DNA of 10,892 nucleotides from CAYUYH01 sp964449175 (GTDB lineage: Bacteria; Planctomycetota; Phycisphaerae; SM23-33): the NCBI GenBank assembly GCA_964449175.1, contig CAYUYH010000077.1, positions 1-10,892 of the forward strand. Reading direction: 5' to 3'. A program made the position numbers and the translations under genes. Shown one piece after another: positions 1-7,647 of this stretch; the stretch's first letter is position 1, and each line of letters starts with the position of its first letter. The notes below the pieces were generated by a model that worked only from the letters and a program-made list of their open reading frames with translations, did no database searches and was not told the DNA's origin.

Positions 1-1
1 G

Positions 2-1231
2 TATAACCCCTCCTGGCACTTCAATCTCGCGCTTACCCTGGAGGCGTTGGGCGACTACGGGAGGGCGTCGGACGCGTTCCGCGAGGCGCTTCATCTGGAC
101 GGCGACGACGTGGAGACGCTGAACTGCCTGGCCGTGAACCTCACCCGCGTCGGCCGCTACGCCGAGGCGCTGGAGCAGTTCGCCCGCATCGACGATCTCA
201 AGCCGGACTGGGAGCCGGCCTACTGCAATCGCATCACCACCTACGCGGAGATGGGCGAGCACGACAAGGCCGAGCTGATGTTCTACCGCGCCCGCCAGAT
301 CACCGACGAGTGCGCCCTGTGCTACTACAACATCGCCGACAGCCTGTACGCCCGCGGGCAGTACGACCGGGCGATCTACTGCTGGCGGCAGACGCTGCGG
401 ATCGAGCCGTCGCACCCGTACGCCAACGTCCGGATCGCCGAGGCCTGCTGGGCCAAGGGCGACCTCGCCAAGGCCCAAGAGCACTACGAGATCGCCGGCA
501 AGTCGCCCAAGGGGCTGGACGTGGAGGTGCTGCTGGACCTCGGCGAGCTGCTGATGGAAAGGGGCAAGCTCCGCGAGGCGGGCGAGGTCTTCCGCAAGGC
601 GCTGGCGCGCCGCGAAGACGACGCGTCGGCGAACTTCTGCATGGGCGAGTTCATGCTGCGGTCGGGCCGGTTGGCAGACGCCGAGAAGCACTTCGCCAAC
701 GTCGTCCGGGGCGACGATCGCTACCCCGGCGCGCACCTGAAGCTGGCCGACGTGCTCATCCGCCGCGGCAAGATACAGGAAGGCGCCAAGCACCTGATCA
801 GCGAGCTGAAGATCTCCGGCGACGACTGCCAGACGCTGAAGGAAGTCGCCCGACTGCTGCTGGAGGCGCGTCGCAGCCGCCAGGCCAACATCGTGCTGCA
901 ACAGTTGGCCCGCGTGCAGCCCGACGACGCCAACGTCCAGCACAACCTCGCCGTCAGCTACTTCATGATGCAGCGCCTAGCGGACGGCATCCGCCACTGC
1001 CGCAGGGCGCTGAAGCTCCGCCCGGACTACCCGCTGGCCTTGTACAACCTCGCGTTGGCGCACATGCGGCTGGGCAGGCTCGACCGCGCCAGGCGATACG
1101 CCGCCAAGGCGTTGACGATGGCCCCGGAGGACGAGAACGTCCGGCGGCTGTCGCATCGGCTGGGGACGACGAGTTTCTGGAAGACCCTGCGCAGCCGACT
1201 AACCCGTCCCGGTCGCAATGCCGGCCGTTGA
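2..1231 (+). CDS. TPR-repeat protein, 5'-truncated by the window edge
   Basis: The reading frame is open from base 2, so the gene begins upstream; 409 C-terminal residues are visible. The TTG near base 47 is not a credible start, because TPR sequence (WHFNLALTLEALGDYG) continues unbroken before it. The protein is almost wholly tandem 34-residue helix-turn-helix units, about eleven, with the TPR pattern of small residues at fixed positions (for example NLALAHMRLGRLDRARRYAAKAL near the end). The C-terminus is a short basic tail. No signal peptide, membrane segment or catalytic domain is visible in this part. TPR arrays are protein-protein scaffolds; the missing N-terminus could carry a kinase, sulfotransferase or secretion domain, so the function is open. 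The dehydrogenase gene starts 37 nt downstream on the same strand, so they may be co-transcribed. The TPR assignment is firm; the role is unknown. Confidence 0.9.
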   Translation, partial: YNPSWHFNLALTLEALGDYGRASDAFREALHLDGDDVETLNCLAVNLTRVGRYAEALEQFARIDDLKPDWEPAYCNRITTYAEMGEHDKAELMFYRARQITDECALCYYNIADSLYARGQYDRAIYCWRQTLRIEPSHPYANVRIAEACWAKGDLAKAQEHYEIAGKSPKGLDVEVLLDLGELLMERGKLREAGEVFRKALARREDDASANFCMGEFMLRSGRLADAEKHFANVVRGDDRYPGAHLKLADVLIRRGKIQEGAKHLISELKISGDDCQTLKEVARLLLEARRSRQANIVLQQLARVQPDDANVQHNLAVSYFMMQRLADGIRHCRRALKLRPDYPLALYNLALAHMRLGRLDRARRYAAKALTMAPEDENVRRLSHRLGTTSFWKTLRSRLTRPGRNAGR

Positions 1232-1255
1232 CCCGCCCGCAAGCCAGCGGAGCGC

Positions 1256-1263
1256 GGGAGGGA
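1256..1263 (+). promoter_or_regulatory. Shine-Dalgarno site fixing the dehydrogenase start
   Basis: GGGAGGGA lies 5 nt before a GTG at 1269. It favours this GTG over the in-frame ATG at 1218, which overlaps the end of the TPR gene and has no purine-rich site before it. Confidence 0.7.
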
Positions 1264-1268
1264 CGCCA

Positions 1269-2222
1269 GTGAACACGGACGCCGCTCCGCTCATCATCGT
1301 CGCCGAGCCCCTCAGTGAGCGCGCCTTGGCGTATCTCGCCGAGCACGGCCAGGTCCGCCGCGTGACGGCGGAGTCGCTGGACAGCGAGATCGCCCAGGCC
1401 GACGCACTGGTCGTGCGGACCTACACGCAGGTTACGCCTGAGCTGCTGGCCAAGGCCCCGCGGCTGAAGGTCGTCGGCAGGGCGGGCGTGGCGCTGGACA
1501 ACATCGACATCCCGGCCTGCCGCGCTCGCGGCGTGCGGGTCGTCCACACGCCCGCGGCCAACACGCTCGCCGTCGTGGACTACACGGTCCGGATGATCAT
1601 CGAGATGAACCGGCGGTTCTGGCCGATGGCCGGGCCGATGGCGGCCGACGACTTCCACGCGACACGCAAGCAGACCTTCGGACGGTTTTTGTCCGGCGCG
1701 ACGTTGGGGATCGTCGGCTGCGGCCGGATCGGTTCGCGCGTCGGCAGGGCTGCCGTCGGACTGGGCATGAGGGTGCTGTACAACGACATCATCCCGATCG
1801 AGCTGGACTACCCAGCCGAGGCGGTCGCCAAGGCCGACCTGTACGCCCGCAGCGACATCGTGACGATCCACGTGCCGCTGACTCGCCTGACCCGCGGCCT
1901 GATCAACGCCGAGTCGCTGCGACAGTTCAAGCGGGGCGCCCAGTTCATCAACGCCGCCCGCGGCCCGTGCGTCAATTACCGCGACTTGGCGGCAGCCGTC
2001 CGCGGCGGGCACATCTCAGCCGCGGCGATCGACTGCCACGACCCCGAGCCGCCGCCGCCGGACTACCCGCTGTTCGGCCTGGACAACGTGATCCTCACGC
2101 CGCACATCGCCGCCCGCGTGCCGGCGGCCGTCGAGGCCATGTGCGACGTCGTCCACGACATCGCTGCCGTGCTGGCCGGACGCGAGCCTGCCTATCCCGC
2201 GCAAGACGAGGCGGACGGGTGA
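1269..2222 (+). CDS. D-isomer 2-hydroxyacid dehydrogenase (phosphoglycerate dehydrogenase type, no ACT domain)
   Basis: NAD-dependent oxidoreductase of the D-2-hydroxyacid dehydrogenase family, 317 residues from the GTG start chosen for its good ribosome-binding site. An N-terminal substrate-binding half (about 1-100) carries GRAGVALDNID. The Rossmann domain has the glycine motif G150-CGRIG-155 and Asp173 after strand 2, which points to NAD rather than NADP. The catalytic triad is complete: Arg231 (NAARGPCVN), Glu260 (DPEP) and His279 (TPHIAAR). The C-terminus ends shortly after the catalytic core, without the ACT or ASB regulatory domains of long SerA enzymes. The best reading is a 3-phosphoglycerate dehydrogenase of the short type (serine biosynthesis), but glyoxylate, hydroxypyruvate or another 2-keto acid is possible, so no symbol is given. 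It lies between the TPR and lipoprotein genes, which do not identify a pathway. Confidence 0.9.
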   Translation: MNTDAAPLIIVAEPLSERALAYLAEHGQVRRVTAESLDSEIAQADALVVRTYTQVTPELLAKAPRLKVVGRAGVALDNIDIPACRARGVRVVHTPAANTLAVVDYTVRMIIEMNRRFWPMAGPMAADDFHATRKQTFGRFLSGATLGIVGCGRIGSRVGRAAVGLGMRVLYNDIIPIELDYPAEAVAKADLYARSDIVTIHVPLTRLTRGLINAESLRQFKRGAQFINAARGPCVNYRDLAAAVRGGHISAAAIDCHDPEPPPPDYPLFGLDNVILTPHIAARVPAAVEAMCDVVHDIAAVLAGREPAYPAQDEADG

Positions 2223-2248
2223 TCGAGCGGGCGGGGGCAATTGCGGCC

Positions 2249-2277
2249 TTGTCGCTGGGTCGCAGCGCCGGTAGACT
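2249..2277 (+). promoter_or_regulatory. Possible sigma70-like promoter for the lipoprotein gene
   Basis: TTGTCG (2249-2254) and TAGACT (2272-2277) are separated by 17 nt, upstream of the lipoprotein gene. Both boxes deviate from consensus and the gene could instead be read from the upstream operon, so this is a weak call. Confidence 0.3.
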
Positions 2278-2305
2278 CCTTGCCTTGCCGCTGGCAGCAG
2301 GAGTC
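2274..2305 (+). promoter_or_regulatory. Hairpin enclosing the lipoprotein Shine-Dalgarno
   Basis: GACTCCT (2274-2280) is the exact reverse complement of AGGAGTC (2299-2305). Inside it, TGCC (2281-2284) pairs with GGCA (2293-2296), giving an 11-bp stem with a 2-nt bulge. The 3' arm contains AGGAG (2299-2303), the ribosome-binding site placed 4 nt before the ATG at 2308. Folding would hide that site in any transcript that includes the 5' arm, such as read-through from the dehydrogenase gene. A transcript starting at the candidate promoter (about 2284) would lack most of this arm. The stem is followed by no T-tract, so it is not an intrinsic terminator. Confidence 0.5.
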
Positions 2306-2307
2306 GA

Positions 2308-3804
2308 ATGACCGTGATCGCCGGGACAACTCCGTCGCGTTTCCGCTGGTTGCCTCTGGCCGCGGCGATTGCGCTGGCCGGCTGCGGCGCCGAGACCATC
2401 CCGCCGCCAGAGGCCGCCTCCCAATACGCCGACATGCAGGCGGGGCGGCGCCCCAACTATCCCAGGCAGACCATCCTGCTGCACAACCTCCAGCGAGTGC
2501 TCGACCGCGACCAGCGCACCTCGGCCAGGATCGCCTCGCTGAAGCTGACCGTGCAACTGGGCGGCGAGGACCCGCTCGTGCTGGAGCAGCTCGCCGCCGT
2601 GCTGAGCGACCCGCGGACGCCGAGTCAACTGCGGGACGAGGTGCTGAGTTTCCTGCTGAGCAAGGACTACCCGGAGCTGGCGAAGTACGTGGTGAAGGTC
2701 TTGCCGCACGTCAGGACTTCCCAGCCGCTGCGGGGCATGCTGCTGGAGTGGCTGACCAGGCACCCCTCGCCGGGGCTGCTGTCGGAGGTGGTCAAGACCT
2801 GGGGCGATGCCCAGCCGACCAGCCAGGCGGACGAGGCATATTTCCGCATGATCGTCGAGCGAGTGGCGGCCAAGCCGTGGGACAAGGCCCTGCTGGAGGC
2901 GATCAACTCGGCGGACTTCTCGGCCCGCGGCTCGGCGATGGACGTGCTGGGCGGGCGGATGCCCCTCGAGACGCTGAAGGGCGAGATGATGGGGATGACG
3001 GCCCGGACGGAGGCGGTCGTGGCGATCCAGGCGTTCATACGCCGCTTCGACTACATGCCGACGACAGGCGCGGAGCTGCTGGCGGCGGCGTCCGTGCACC
3101 TGACCAAAGCGCAGGAGCTGGCTGATGCGGCCGAGCTGTGCGACAGGTGGCGGCGCGACTATGGTTACAGATTCAACATCCGCGACTTTCACCTCGCCAG
3201 CCGACTGGCCGCCAGCCCGTCATTGGTGCCGGTCAGCCGCGGCGAGCTGATCTCCGAGCTGTCGGCCGTACTGCTGCGACGAAGGCACATCCGCCACTGG
3301 ATCGTGCCCGCCAGCAAGCCGGACCTGTCGGCGAGGTTCGACAAACAGGTGGACTACCTGACGGTGGCCGACCTGTGGAACCTGCGCCTGCTCAACGAGA
3401 TGCTCAGCCGGCCGTCGATCCAGGCCGCACTGGCGGTGATGGCCGACCAGGACCGCGCCGACCGCCGACGGGCCTGGGGCGGGCTGGTGTTCCTCCAGGA
3501 CGGCAAGGCGCAGGCCAAGCTGTATCCCGGCGACCCCACGGCCGAGAGCGGAGACCTGACCTATTCGCCAAGCAGCAGGTGCCTGGCCGACGGACGCGAC
3601 GCGCTGTGCCGCTTCCAGGCGCACTTCGAGACCGTCCACAACGCCCTGCGGGCCGGGCCGGGGGTCGACGAGATCGCCGACGCCAAGCGGGGCAACTACC
3701 ACCTCCTGATCTTGACGAGCCTGAGCGACTCGGCCTTCTGCGCGCACTATTGCAGCGCCGACGGCGTGGTGGTGTCCTTGGGCCAGTTCCCCTTCGTCAG
3801 GTGA
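2308..3804 (+). CDS. Predicted lipoprotein with HEAT-like helical region and an unassigned C-terminal domain
   Basis: 498 residues. The start is an ATG 4 nt after AGGAG. Residues 1-26 form a lipoprotein signal: basic residues (R11, R13), a hydrophobic stretch and the lipobox LAGC with Cys26 as the expected lipidated residue, so the protein should be membrane-anchored outside the cytoplasm. Residues about 40-240 are helical with HEAT-like pairs (for example TSARIASLKLTVQLGGEDPL and QLRDEVLSFLLSKDYPEL). Residues about 380-498 look like a separate alpha/beta domain with HFETVHNALRAGPGVDEIADA, then a beta-rich end (YHLLILTSLS, DGVVVSLGQF). The order of those segments recalls a JAB/MPN fold, but the usual metal-binding H-x-H is absent, so this is speculation. 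The gene converges on the nuclease gene with 13 bp between stops. Lipoprotein: confident; function: unknown. Confidence 0.8.
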   Translation: MTVIAGTTPSRFRWLPLAAAIALAGCGAETIPPPEAASQYADMQAGRRPNYPRQTILLHNLQRVLDRDQRTSARIASLKLTVQLGGEDPLVLEQLAAVLSDPRTPSQLRDEVLSFLLSKDYPELAKYVVKVLPHVRTSQPLRGMLLEWLTRHPSPGLLSEVVKTWGDAQPTSQADEAYFRMIVERVAAKPWDKALLEAINSADFSARGSAMDVLGGRMPLETLKGEMMGMTARTEAVVAIQAFIRRFDYMPTTGAELLAAASVHLTKAQELADAAELCDRWRRDYGYRFNIRDFHLASRLAASPSLVPVSRGELISELSAVLLRRRHIRHWIVPASKPDLSARFDKQVDYLTVADLWNLRLLNEMLSRPSIQAALAVMADQDRADRRRAWGGLVFLQDGKAQAKLYPGDPTAESGDLTYSPSSRCLADGRDALCRFQAHFETVHNALRAGPGVDEIADAKRGNYHLLILTSLSDSAFCAHYCSADGVVVSLGQFPFVR

Positions 3805-3817
3805 CCCGCCTGGTGGG

Positions 3818-4432
3818 CTACTCGATCTCGCGGAGGGCGCGGTCGATCTCCTCGTACTCGTACTTCATCGTCGCCAGTTGCCGGCGGTGCTCCCGGAGCG
3901 TCTCGGGCGTGGAGTTGGCCAGGAACTCGGCATCCTCGAGCTGCTGGGAGAGGTGGTTGATCTGCTCGGCCAGCACTGCCAGCCGCTGGCGGAGGATTTC
4001 GATGCGGTCCCGGCCCTCGCGCACCTGCTCGAGTACGTTCTCGGCCACGAATATCGGCGTATCGAAGGCCGCGCCCAGCGCGATCGCGTCGGACGGACGG
4101 GAGTCCACCTCCACGACGCGGTTGTCCTGGCGGATGTGCAGCGTGGCAATGAACGTGCCCCAGCCGTCCTCGACGTCGTAGCGAATCTCGCCGATGACTA
4201 TTCTTTCCAGCCGACCTCCCAGCGACTCGATGACGCTGGCCAGAAGCTCGTGCGTCAGCGGGCGGCGAAACGACTTGCCCTCACGCCGGCGCTTGATGGC
4301 GAAGGCCTCGGCCAGACCGATCACGATCTGGAATGTCCGCCCCTGGCCGCCTCGCTCGCGGAGGAATATCTTCTGCGAACTGCCCGAGGACGTATCGATC
4401 ACGATCCGCGACAACTCCATCGGCACTTCCAT
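3818..4432 (-). CDS. Bifunctional nuclease (DUF151/BFN) family protein with C-terminal coiled coil
   Basis: 204 residues. Residues 5-135 match the BFN (DUF151) domain: MELSRIVI at the start, a central GGRLERIVI and the signature VEVDSRPSDAIALG with Asp110 and Asp115, followed by PIFV. Some family members have been reported with DNase and RNase activity; others are known only from structure. Residues 135-204 are charged heptad-like sequence, predicted coiled coil, longer than the core family. The start is the ATG at 4432, preceded by GAGAGGTGG 3 nt away; an in-frame GTG at 4468 falls in a hairpin loop with no ribosome-binding site and was rejected. The gene has its own promoter and is probably a single transcription unit between valS upstream and the convergent lipoprotein gene. 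Family assignment is firm; the activity here is not shown. Confidence 0.9.
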   Translation of the reverse strand: MEVPMELSRIVIDTSSGSSQKIFLRERGGQGRTFQIVIGLAEAFAIKRRREGKSFRRPLTHELLASVIESLGGRLERIVIGEIRYDVEDGWGTFIATLHIRQDNRVVEVDSRPSDAIALGAAFDTPIFVAENVLEQVREGRDRIEILRQRLAVLAEQINHLSQQLEDAEFLANSTPETLREHRRQLATMKYEYEEIDRALREIE

Positions 4433-4454
4433 AGCCCACCTCTCAGGGGAATCC

Positions 4455-4476
4455 AGGCCGACTATCACATCGGCCT
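4455..4476 (-). promoter_or_regulatory. Hairpin at the predicted 5' end of the nuclease mRNA
   Basis: A 7-bp perfect inverted repeat, AGGCCGA (4455-4461) and TCGGCCT (4470-4476), with an 8-nt loop. It begins at about the transcript start predicted from the -10 box and lies about 20 nt before the ATG. It may protect the 5' end or be an operator. Confidence 0.45.
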
Positions 4477-4483
4477 TCGGACA

Positions 4484-4511
4484 ATTATATGGCCGGGAGG
4501 CTGGCGGACAA
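4484..4511 (-). promoter_or_regulatory. Sigma70-like promoter for the nuclease gene
   Basis: On the minus strand TTGTCC (4506-4511) and a perfect TATAAT (4484-4489) are separated by 16 nt. Transcription should start near 4477, leaving a leader of about 45 nt before the ATG at 4432. The AT-rich -10 box stands out in GC-rich surroundings. Confidence 0.65.
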
Positions 4512-4543
4512 GGGGGGCACTTGGGCGTCAGGCCGGGGGGAGG

Positions 4544-4590
4544 GAGACCTCGCCGCGGTTGCTGTCGCTGTCCTCCGTGGTCTAGGTCTC
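4544..4590 (-). other. Inverted repeat just after the valS stop
   Basis: GAGACCT (4544-4550) and AGGTCTC (4584-4590) form a 7-bp perfect inverted repeat with a 33-nt spacer, starting at the last base of the valS stop codon. No T-tract follows on the minus strand, so it is at best a weak or Rho-assisted 3' end signal. Confidence 0.25.
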
Positions 4591-7500
4591 TACTTCAGCG
4601 CCGACAGGGAGGCTTCCACGGCGGCCAGGTCGGCCTGGAGCTGGGCGAGGCGCTCGCGCTCGCGTTCGACGACGGCGGGCGGAGCCTTGGCCACGAAGTT
4701 GTCGTTGCCCAGCTTGGCCTGGATGCCTTCCACGCCGCGGCGGAGCGTTTCTGCCTGCTTTGTCAGGCGGGCCAGCTCGGCGTCGCGGTCGATGATGCCC
4801 GAGACGAACAGCTTCACGCCGCCTGCGGTGACGGCAGCGGCGTCGGCGGGGGGGGCGGGCAGTTGCTCGACGACGGTCACCTCGCTCAGGCCGGCCTGCG
4901 ATCCCAGCAGCTCGATGTTGTCGGCCACCATGTCCGCCGCCGGCCCGGTCCCTTCCACCGTGACGGCCAGCTTGCTCGCCGGCGGGACGTTGTGCTGACT
5001 GCGGGCGTTGCGGATCTGGCGGATCATCTCGGCCAGCGTGGCGAAGTCGCGTTCGGCCTGGGCGTTGACGGCGCCGGCGTCTGCGCGCGGCCACTGGGCC
5101 CTGGCCAGCAGCGGCTCGGCCTGCTCGTCGCCCGGGCCGCGGACGGGGGCGATCTCGTTCAGCCGCGCCCAGACGGCCTCGGTTATGTACGGCGTGATCG
5201 GGTGCAGCAGCCGCAGCAGCACATCCAGGCAGTGGGCCAGGATCGCCTTGGGGGCCGACTGGCCAGCGTTGATCCGCGACTTGGCGATCTCCAGGTACCA
5301 GTCGCAGAACTCGTCCCACATGAAGTGGTACAGCCGCTCGGCCAGATCGTTGAACCGGAAGGCCTCGACCGCGGCCGTCGCGTCGCGGATCGCGCAGTTC
5401 AGCCGGCTGAGAATCCATTTGTCGGATAGGCGGGCAGCCGGGTGGATGTCCTCCCACGACGGGCAGCCTTCAAGGTTCATCATTGCGAAGCGGGCGGCGT
5501 TCCACAGCTTGTTGCAGAAGTTCCGCCCCATGTCGAACTTCGGCGACGTTCGGCAGACGCGCCCGTCGGGCAGCGTCATCTCCGAAACGGGCATGCGGAC
5601 GTCCTGGGTCTGCGTGGTCATGCTGGCCAGGGTGAAGCGCATCGCGTCGGCGCCGTGGCTGTCGATGATGTCCAGCGGGTCGATGCCGTTGCCGAGGCTC
5701 TTGGACATCTTGCGGCCTTCGCCGTCTTGTATCATCGCGTGGATAAACACGTCGGTGAACGGGATGTCGCCGATGCAGTACTGGCCCATCATGACCATGC
5801 GGCTGACCCACAGCGTGATGATCTCGCGCGCGGTGCAGAGCACGTCGCCGGGATAGTATTTCTTCAGCTCCGGCGTTTGCTCCGGCCAGCCCATCGTGCT
5901 GAACGGCCAAAGTGCGGAGCTGAACCAGGTGTCCAGTACGTCCGGGTCGCGCTTCCAGCCGGCCCGCTCGATCAGTTTGATCGCGTCGGGCTCGTCGCGG
6001 TCCAGGCAGATCCACGTGCGGATCCAGCCGCTCTGCTCGGGATGGTCCTCCACATGCAGCATGTAGCGGACCTTGTGCTTGCTCAACCGCTTGCTGAACG
6101 GCCCGCCGATGGCCTTGTCCAATGCGGCGACGGCCTCGGGGCTTGGCCCGCGGTTTTCGTGCTCTGGGCCGGCGGGGACGTTCAGCTCCAGGTCCTGCGA
6201 CCAGATCGGTATGCGATGTCCCCACCAAAGCTGGCGCGAGATGGGCCAGTCGCGGAGATTCTCCAGCCAGCTACGATATGTGCTTGCGTAGCGAGGAGGC
6301 GTGAACTTCAGCCGCCCGTCCAGCAGCGGCGCGAGCGCCAACCCCGCCAGCGATGTGGCAGGCACGTCGGTGTCTTGCAGCAGGCCTTGCCCGTCCACCA
6401 ATCCGCAATCCGCATTTCGCAATTCACAATCGGGCATTGGCTGCTTGACCGCGATGTACCACTGGTCTGACAGGTACGGCTCGATGGGCACGTGGCTGCG
6501 GTAGCTGTGCCCGACCTGGTGGGTGTAGGGGCGGACCTCTTGGAGCAGATCCTCTGTGCGGAACCACTCGACGATGGCCTCGCGGGCCTCGAAGCGGTCC
6601 ATGCCGAGCAGGAACTGGGCGTCCTCGGAGCAGTCGTCCCAGCCGTGGCGGTCGCTGATCGTCCCGTCCGGGGCCATCACGTTGACCATCGCCAGCCCCT
6701 GGCGTTGGCCTATGGCGTAGTCGTCCGGGTCGTGGGCGGGCGTGACCTTCAGAAACCCGGTGGAATAGCGGGCCTTCTCGTCGTCGCTGTCCGGGGCGGG
6801 CAGGACGACGTGCTCGTCGGCGATGATCGGGATGATCCGCCCGACGATGGGCAGGCGGACTTCCTTGCCGACGAGGTGCTTCGCCCGCGGGTCGGCGGGG
6901 TTCATGGCCACCGCTGTGTCGCCCAGCATCGTCTCCGGGCGGGTCGTGGCGACTGTGACGTGCTCGATGCGCTTGCCGCCTACGCTGACCGGCTCGACGA
7001 GCGGGTAGCGGAGGTACCAGAAGTGGCCCTCGATCTCTTCGTGCTCGACCTCGTCGTCGGCAAGGACGGTCTGCGTGGCCGGGTCCCAGTTGACCAGCCG
7101 CTTGCCGCGGTAGATCAGCCCGTCGCAGAACAGCTTGAAGAACGCCGCCCGCACGGCCGCGGCGCAGACCTCGTCCATCGTGAACCGCGTCCGCCGCCAG
7201 TCGCACGAGCAGCCCATGGTCTTAAGCTGGCCGAGGATGCGGGCCTCGTACTCGTCCTTCCACGCCCGCACGCGCTCGATGAACTCGTCGCGCTCGAAAT
7301 CCGTCCGCCGCTTGCCCTCCTCGGCGAGGATGCGCTTCTCCACGACGGTCTGCGTGGCGATGCCGGCGTGGTCCGTGCCGGGCATCCACAGCGTGTCGAA
7401 CTGGCACATCCGCTTGAAGCGTATCAACACGTCCTGGAGCGTGTTGTTCAGCGCGTGGCCGAGGTGCAGTGCGTCGGTGACGTTGGGCGGTGGGATGACG

Positions 7501-7622
7501 ATGCAGTACTTCGCCCGCTCGTCGGCCGGGTCGGCGTCAAAGGCCCCGGCCGCCCGCCAGCGCTCGGCGACCTCCGCCTCGACGGTCTTGGGCTCGTATA
7601 CCTTTGCCAGTTCCTTCGCCAT
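4590..7622 (-). CDS. valS: Valine--tRNA ligase
   Basis: Class I aminoacyl-tRNA synthetase that charges tRNA-Val in the cytoplasm; 1010 residues against about 950 in E. coli. In order: Rossmann catalytic core with PPPNVTDALHLGH (the HIGH signature is HLGH at 53-56), CP1 editing domain from about 200 (TTRPETMLGDTAVAM, then VTPAHDPDDY near 293), LRDWPISRQLWWGHRIP at 456-472, KMSKS at 638-642, anticodon-binding helices from about 740, and the ValS-type C-terminal coiled coil from about 945. The extra length lies mainly in two insertions, one between residues 395 and 427 (partly repeat-derived, see 6398-6440) and one between about 474 and 550. The start is the ATG at 7622. It lies 25 nt after cimA and should be co-transcribed with it and share its Ile-leader attenuator. 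No frameshift is seen. Confidence 0.97.
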   Translation of the reverse strand: MAKELAKVYEPKTVEAEVAERWRAAGAFDADPADERAKYCIVIPPPNVTDALHLGHALNNTLQDVLIRFKRMCQFDTLWMPGTDHAGIATQTVVEKRILAEEGKRRTDFERDEFIERVRAWKDEYEARILGQLKTMGCSCDWRRTRFTMDEVCAAAVRAAFFKLFCDGLIYRGKRLVNWDPATQTVLADDEVEHEEIEGHFWYLRYPLVEPVSVGGKRIEHVTVATTRPETMLGDTAVAMNPADPRAKHLVGKEVRLPIVGRIIPIIADEHVVLPAPDSDDEKARYSTGFLKVTPAHDPDDYAIGQRQGLAMVNVMAPDGTISDRHGWDDCSEDAQFLLGMDRFEAREAIVEWFRTEDLLQEVRPYTHQVGHSYRSHVPIEPYLSDQWYIAVKQPMPDCELRNADCGLVDGQGLLQDTDVPATSLAGLALAPLLDGRLKFTPPRYASTYRSWLENLRDWPISRQLWWGHRIPIWSQDLELNVPAGPEHENRGPSPEAVAALDKAIGGPFSKRLSKHKVRYMLHVEDHPEQSGWIRTWICLDRDEPDAIKLIERAGWKRDPDVLDTWFSSALWPFSTMGWPEQTPELKKYYPGDVLCTAREIITLWVSRMVMMGQYCIGDIPFTDVFIHAMIQDGEGRKMSKSLGNGIDPLDIIDSHGADAMRFTLASMTTQTQDVRMPVSEMTLPDGRVCRTSPKFDMGRNFCNKLWNAARFAMMNLEGCPSWEDIHPAARLSDKWILSRLNCAIRDATAAVEAFRFNDLAERLYHFMWDEFCDWYLEIAKSRINAGQSAPKAILAHCLDVLLRLLHPITPYITEAVWARLNEIAPVRGPGDEQAEPLLARAQWPRADAGAVNAQAERDFATLAEMIRQIRNARSQHNVPPASKLAVTVEGTGPAADMVADNIELLGSQAGLSEVTVVEQLPAPPADAAAVTAGGVKLFVSGIIDRDAELARLTKQAETLRRGVEGIQAKLGNDNFVAKAPPAVVERERERLAQLQADLAAVEASLSALK
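6398..6440 (-). repeat. In-frame AT-rich heptad repeat inside valS
   Basis: On the plus strand five 7-nt units run head to tail from 6400 to 6434: AATCCGC, AATCCGC, ATTTCGC, AATTCAC, AATCGGG. They are bounded by CCAAT (6398-6402) and ATTGG (6436-6440) as short inverted ends. Base composition drops sharply from the surrounding GC-rich gene. In ValS it encodes about residues 395-409 (PMPDCELRNADCGLV), at a place where other ValS proteins have a short variable loop before the DVP segment. It resembles the dispersed heptameric repeats (STRR-like) known in cyanobacteria and seen in some planctomycete genomes. The repeat pattern is seen; its mobility is inferred. Confidence 0.65.
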
Positions 7623-7647
7623 CGACCTCGAACCTTCCGCGCTTCGC

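Noticed and set aside
963..2012. Long minus-strand open frame opposite the TPR and dehydrogenase genes
   Set aside because: It is a shadow of well-supported plus-strand genes, rich in Arg, Gly, His and Asp, with no recognisable motif.
1218..2222. ATG at 1218 as dehydrogenase start
   Set aside because: It overlaps the TPR gene, has no ribosome-binding site and adds 17 low-complexity residues; GTG 1269 has GGGAGGGA 5 nt upstream.
3805..3817. Bidirectional terminator between the convergent lipoprotein and nuclease genes
   Set aside because: The 13-bp gap has only a 3-bp CCC/GGG pairing and no T-tract on either strand.
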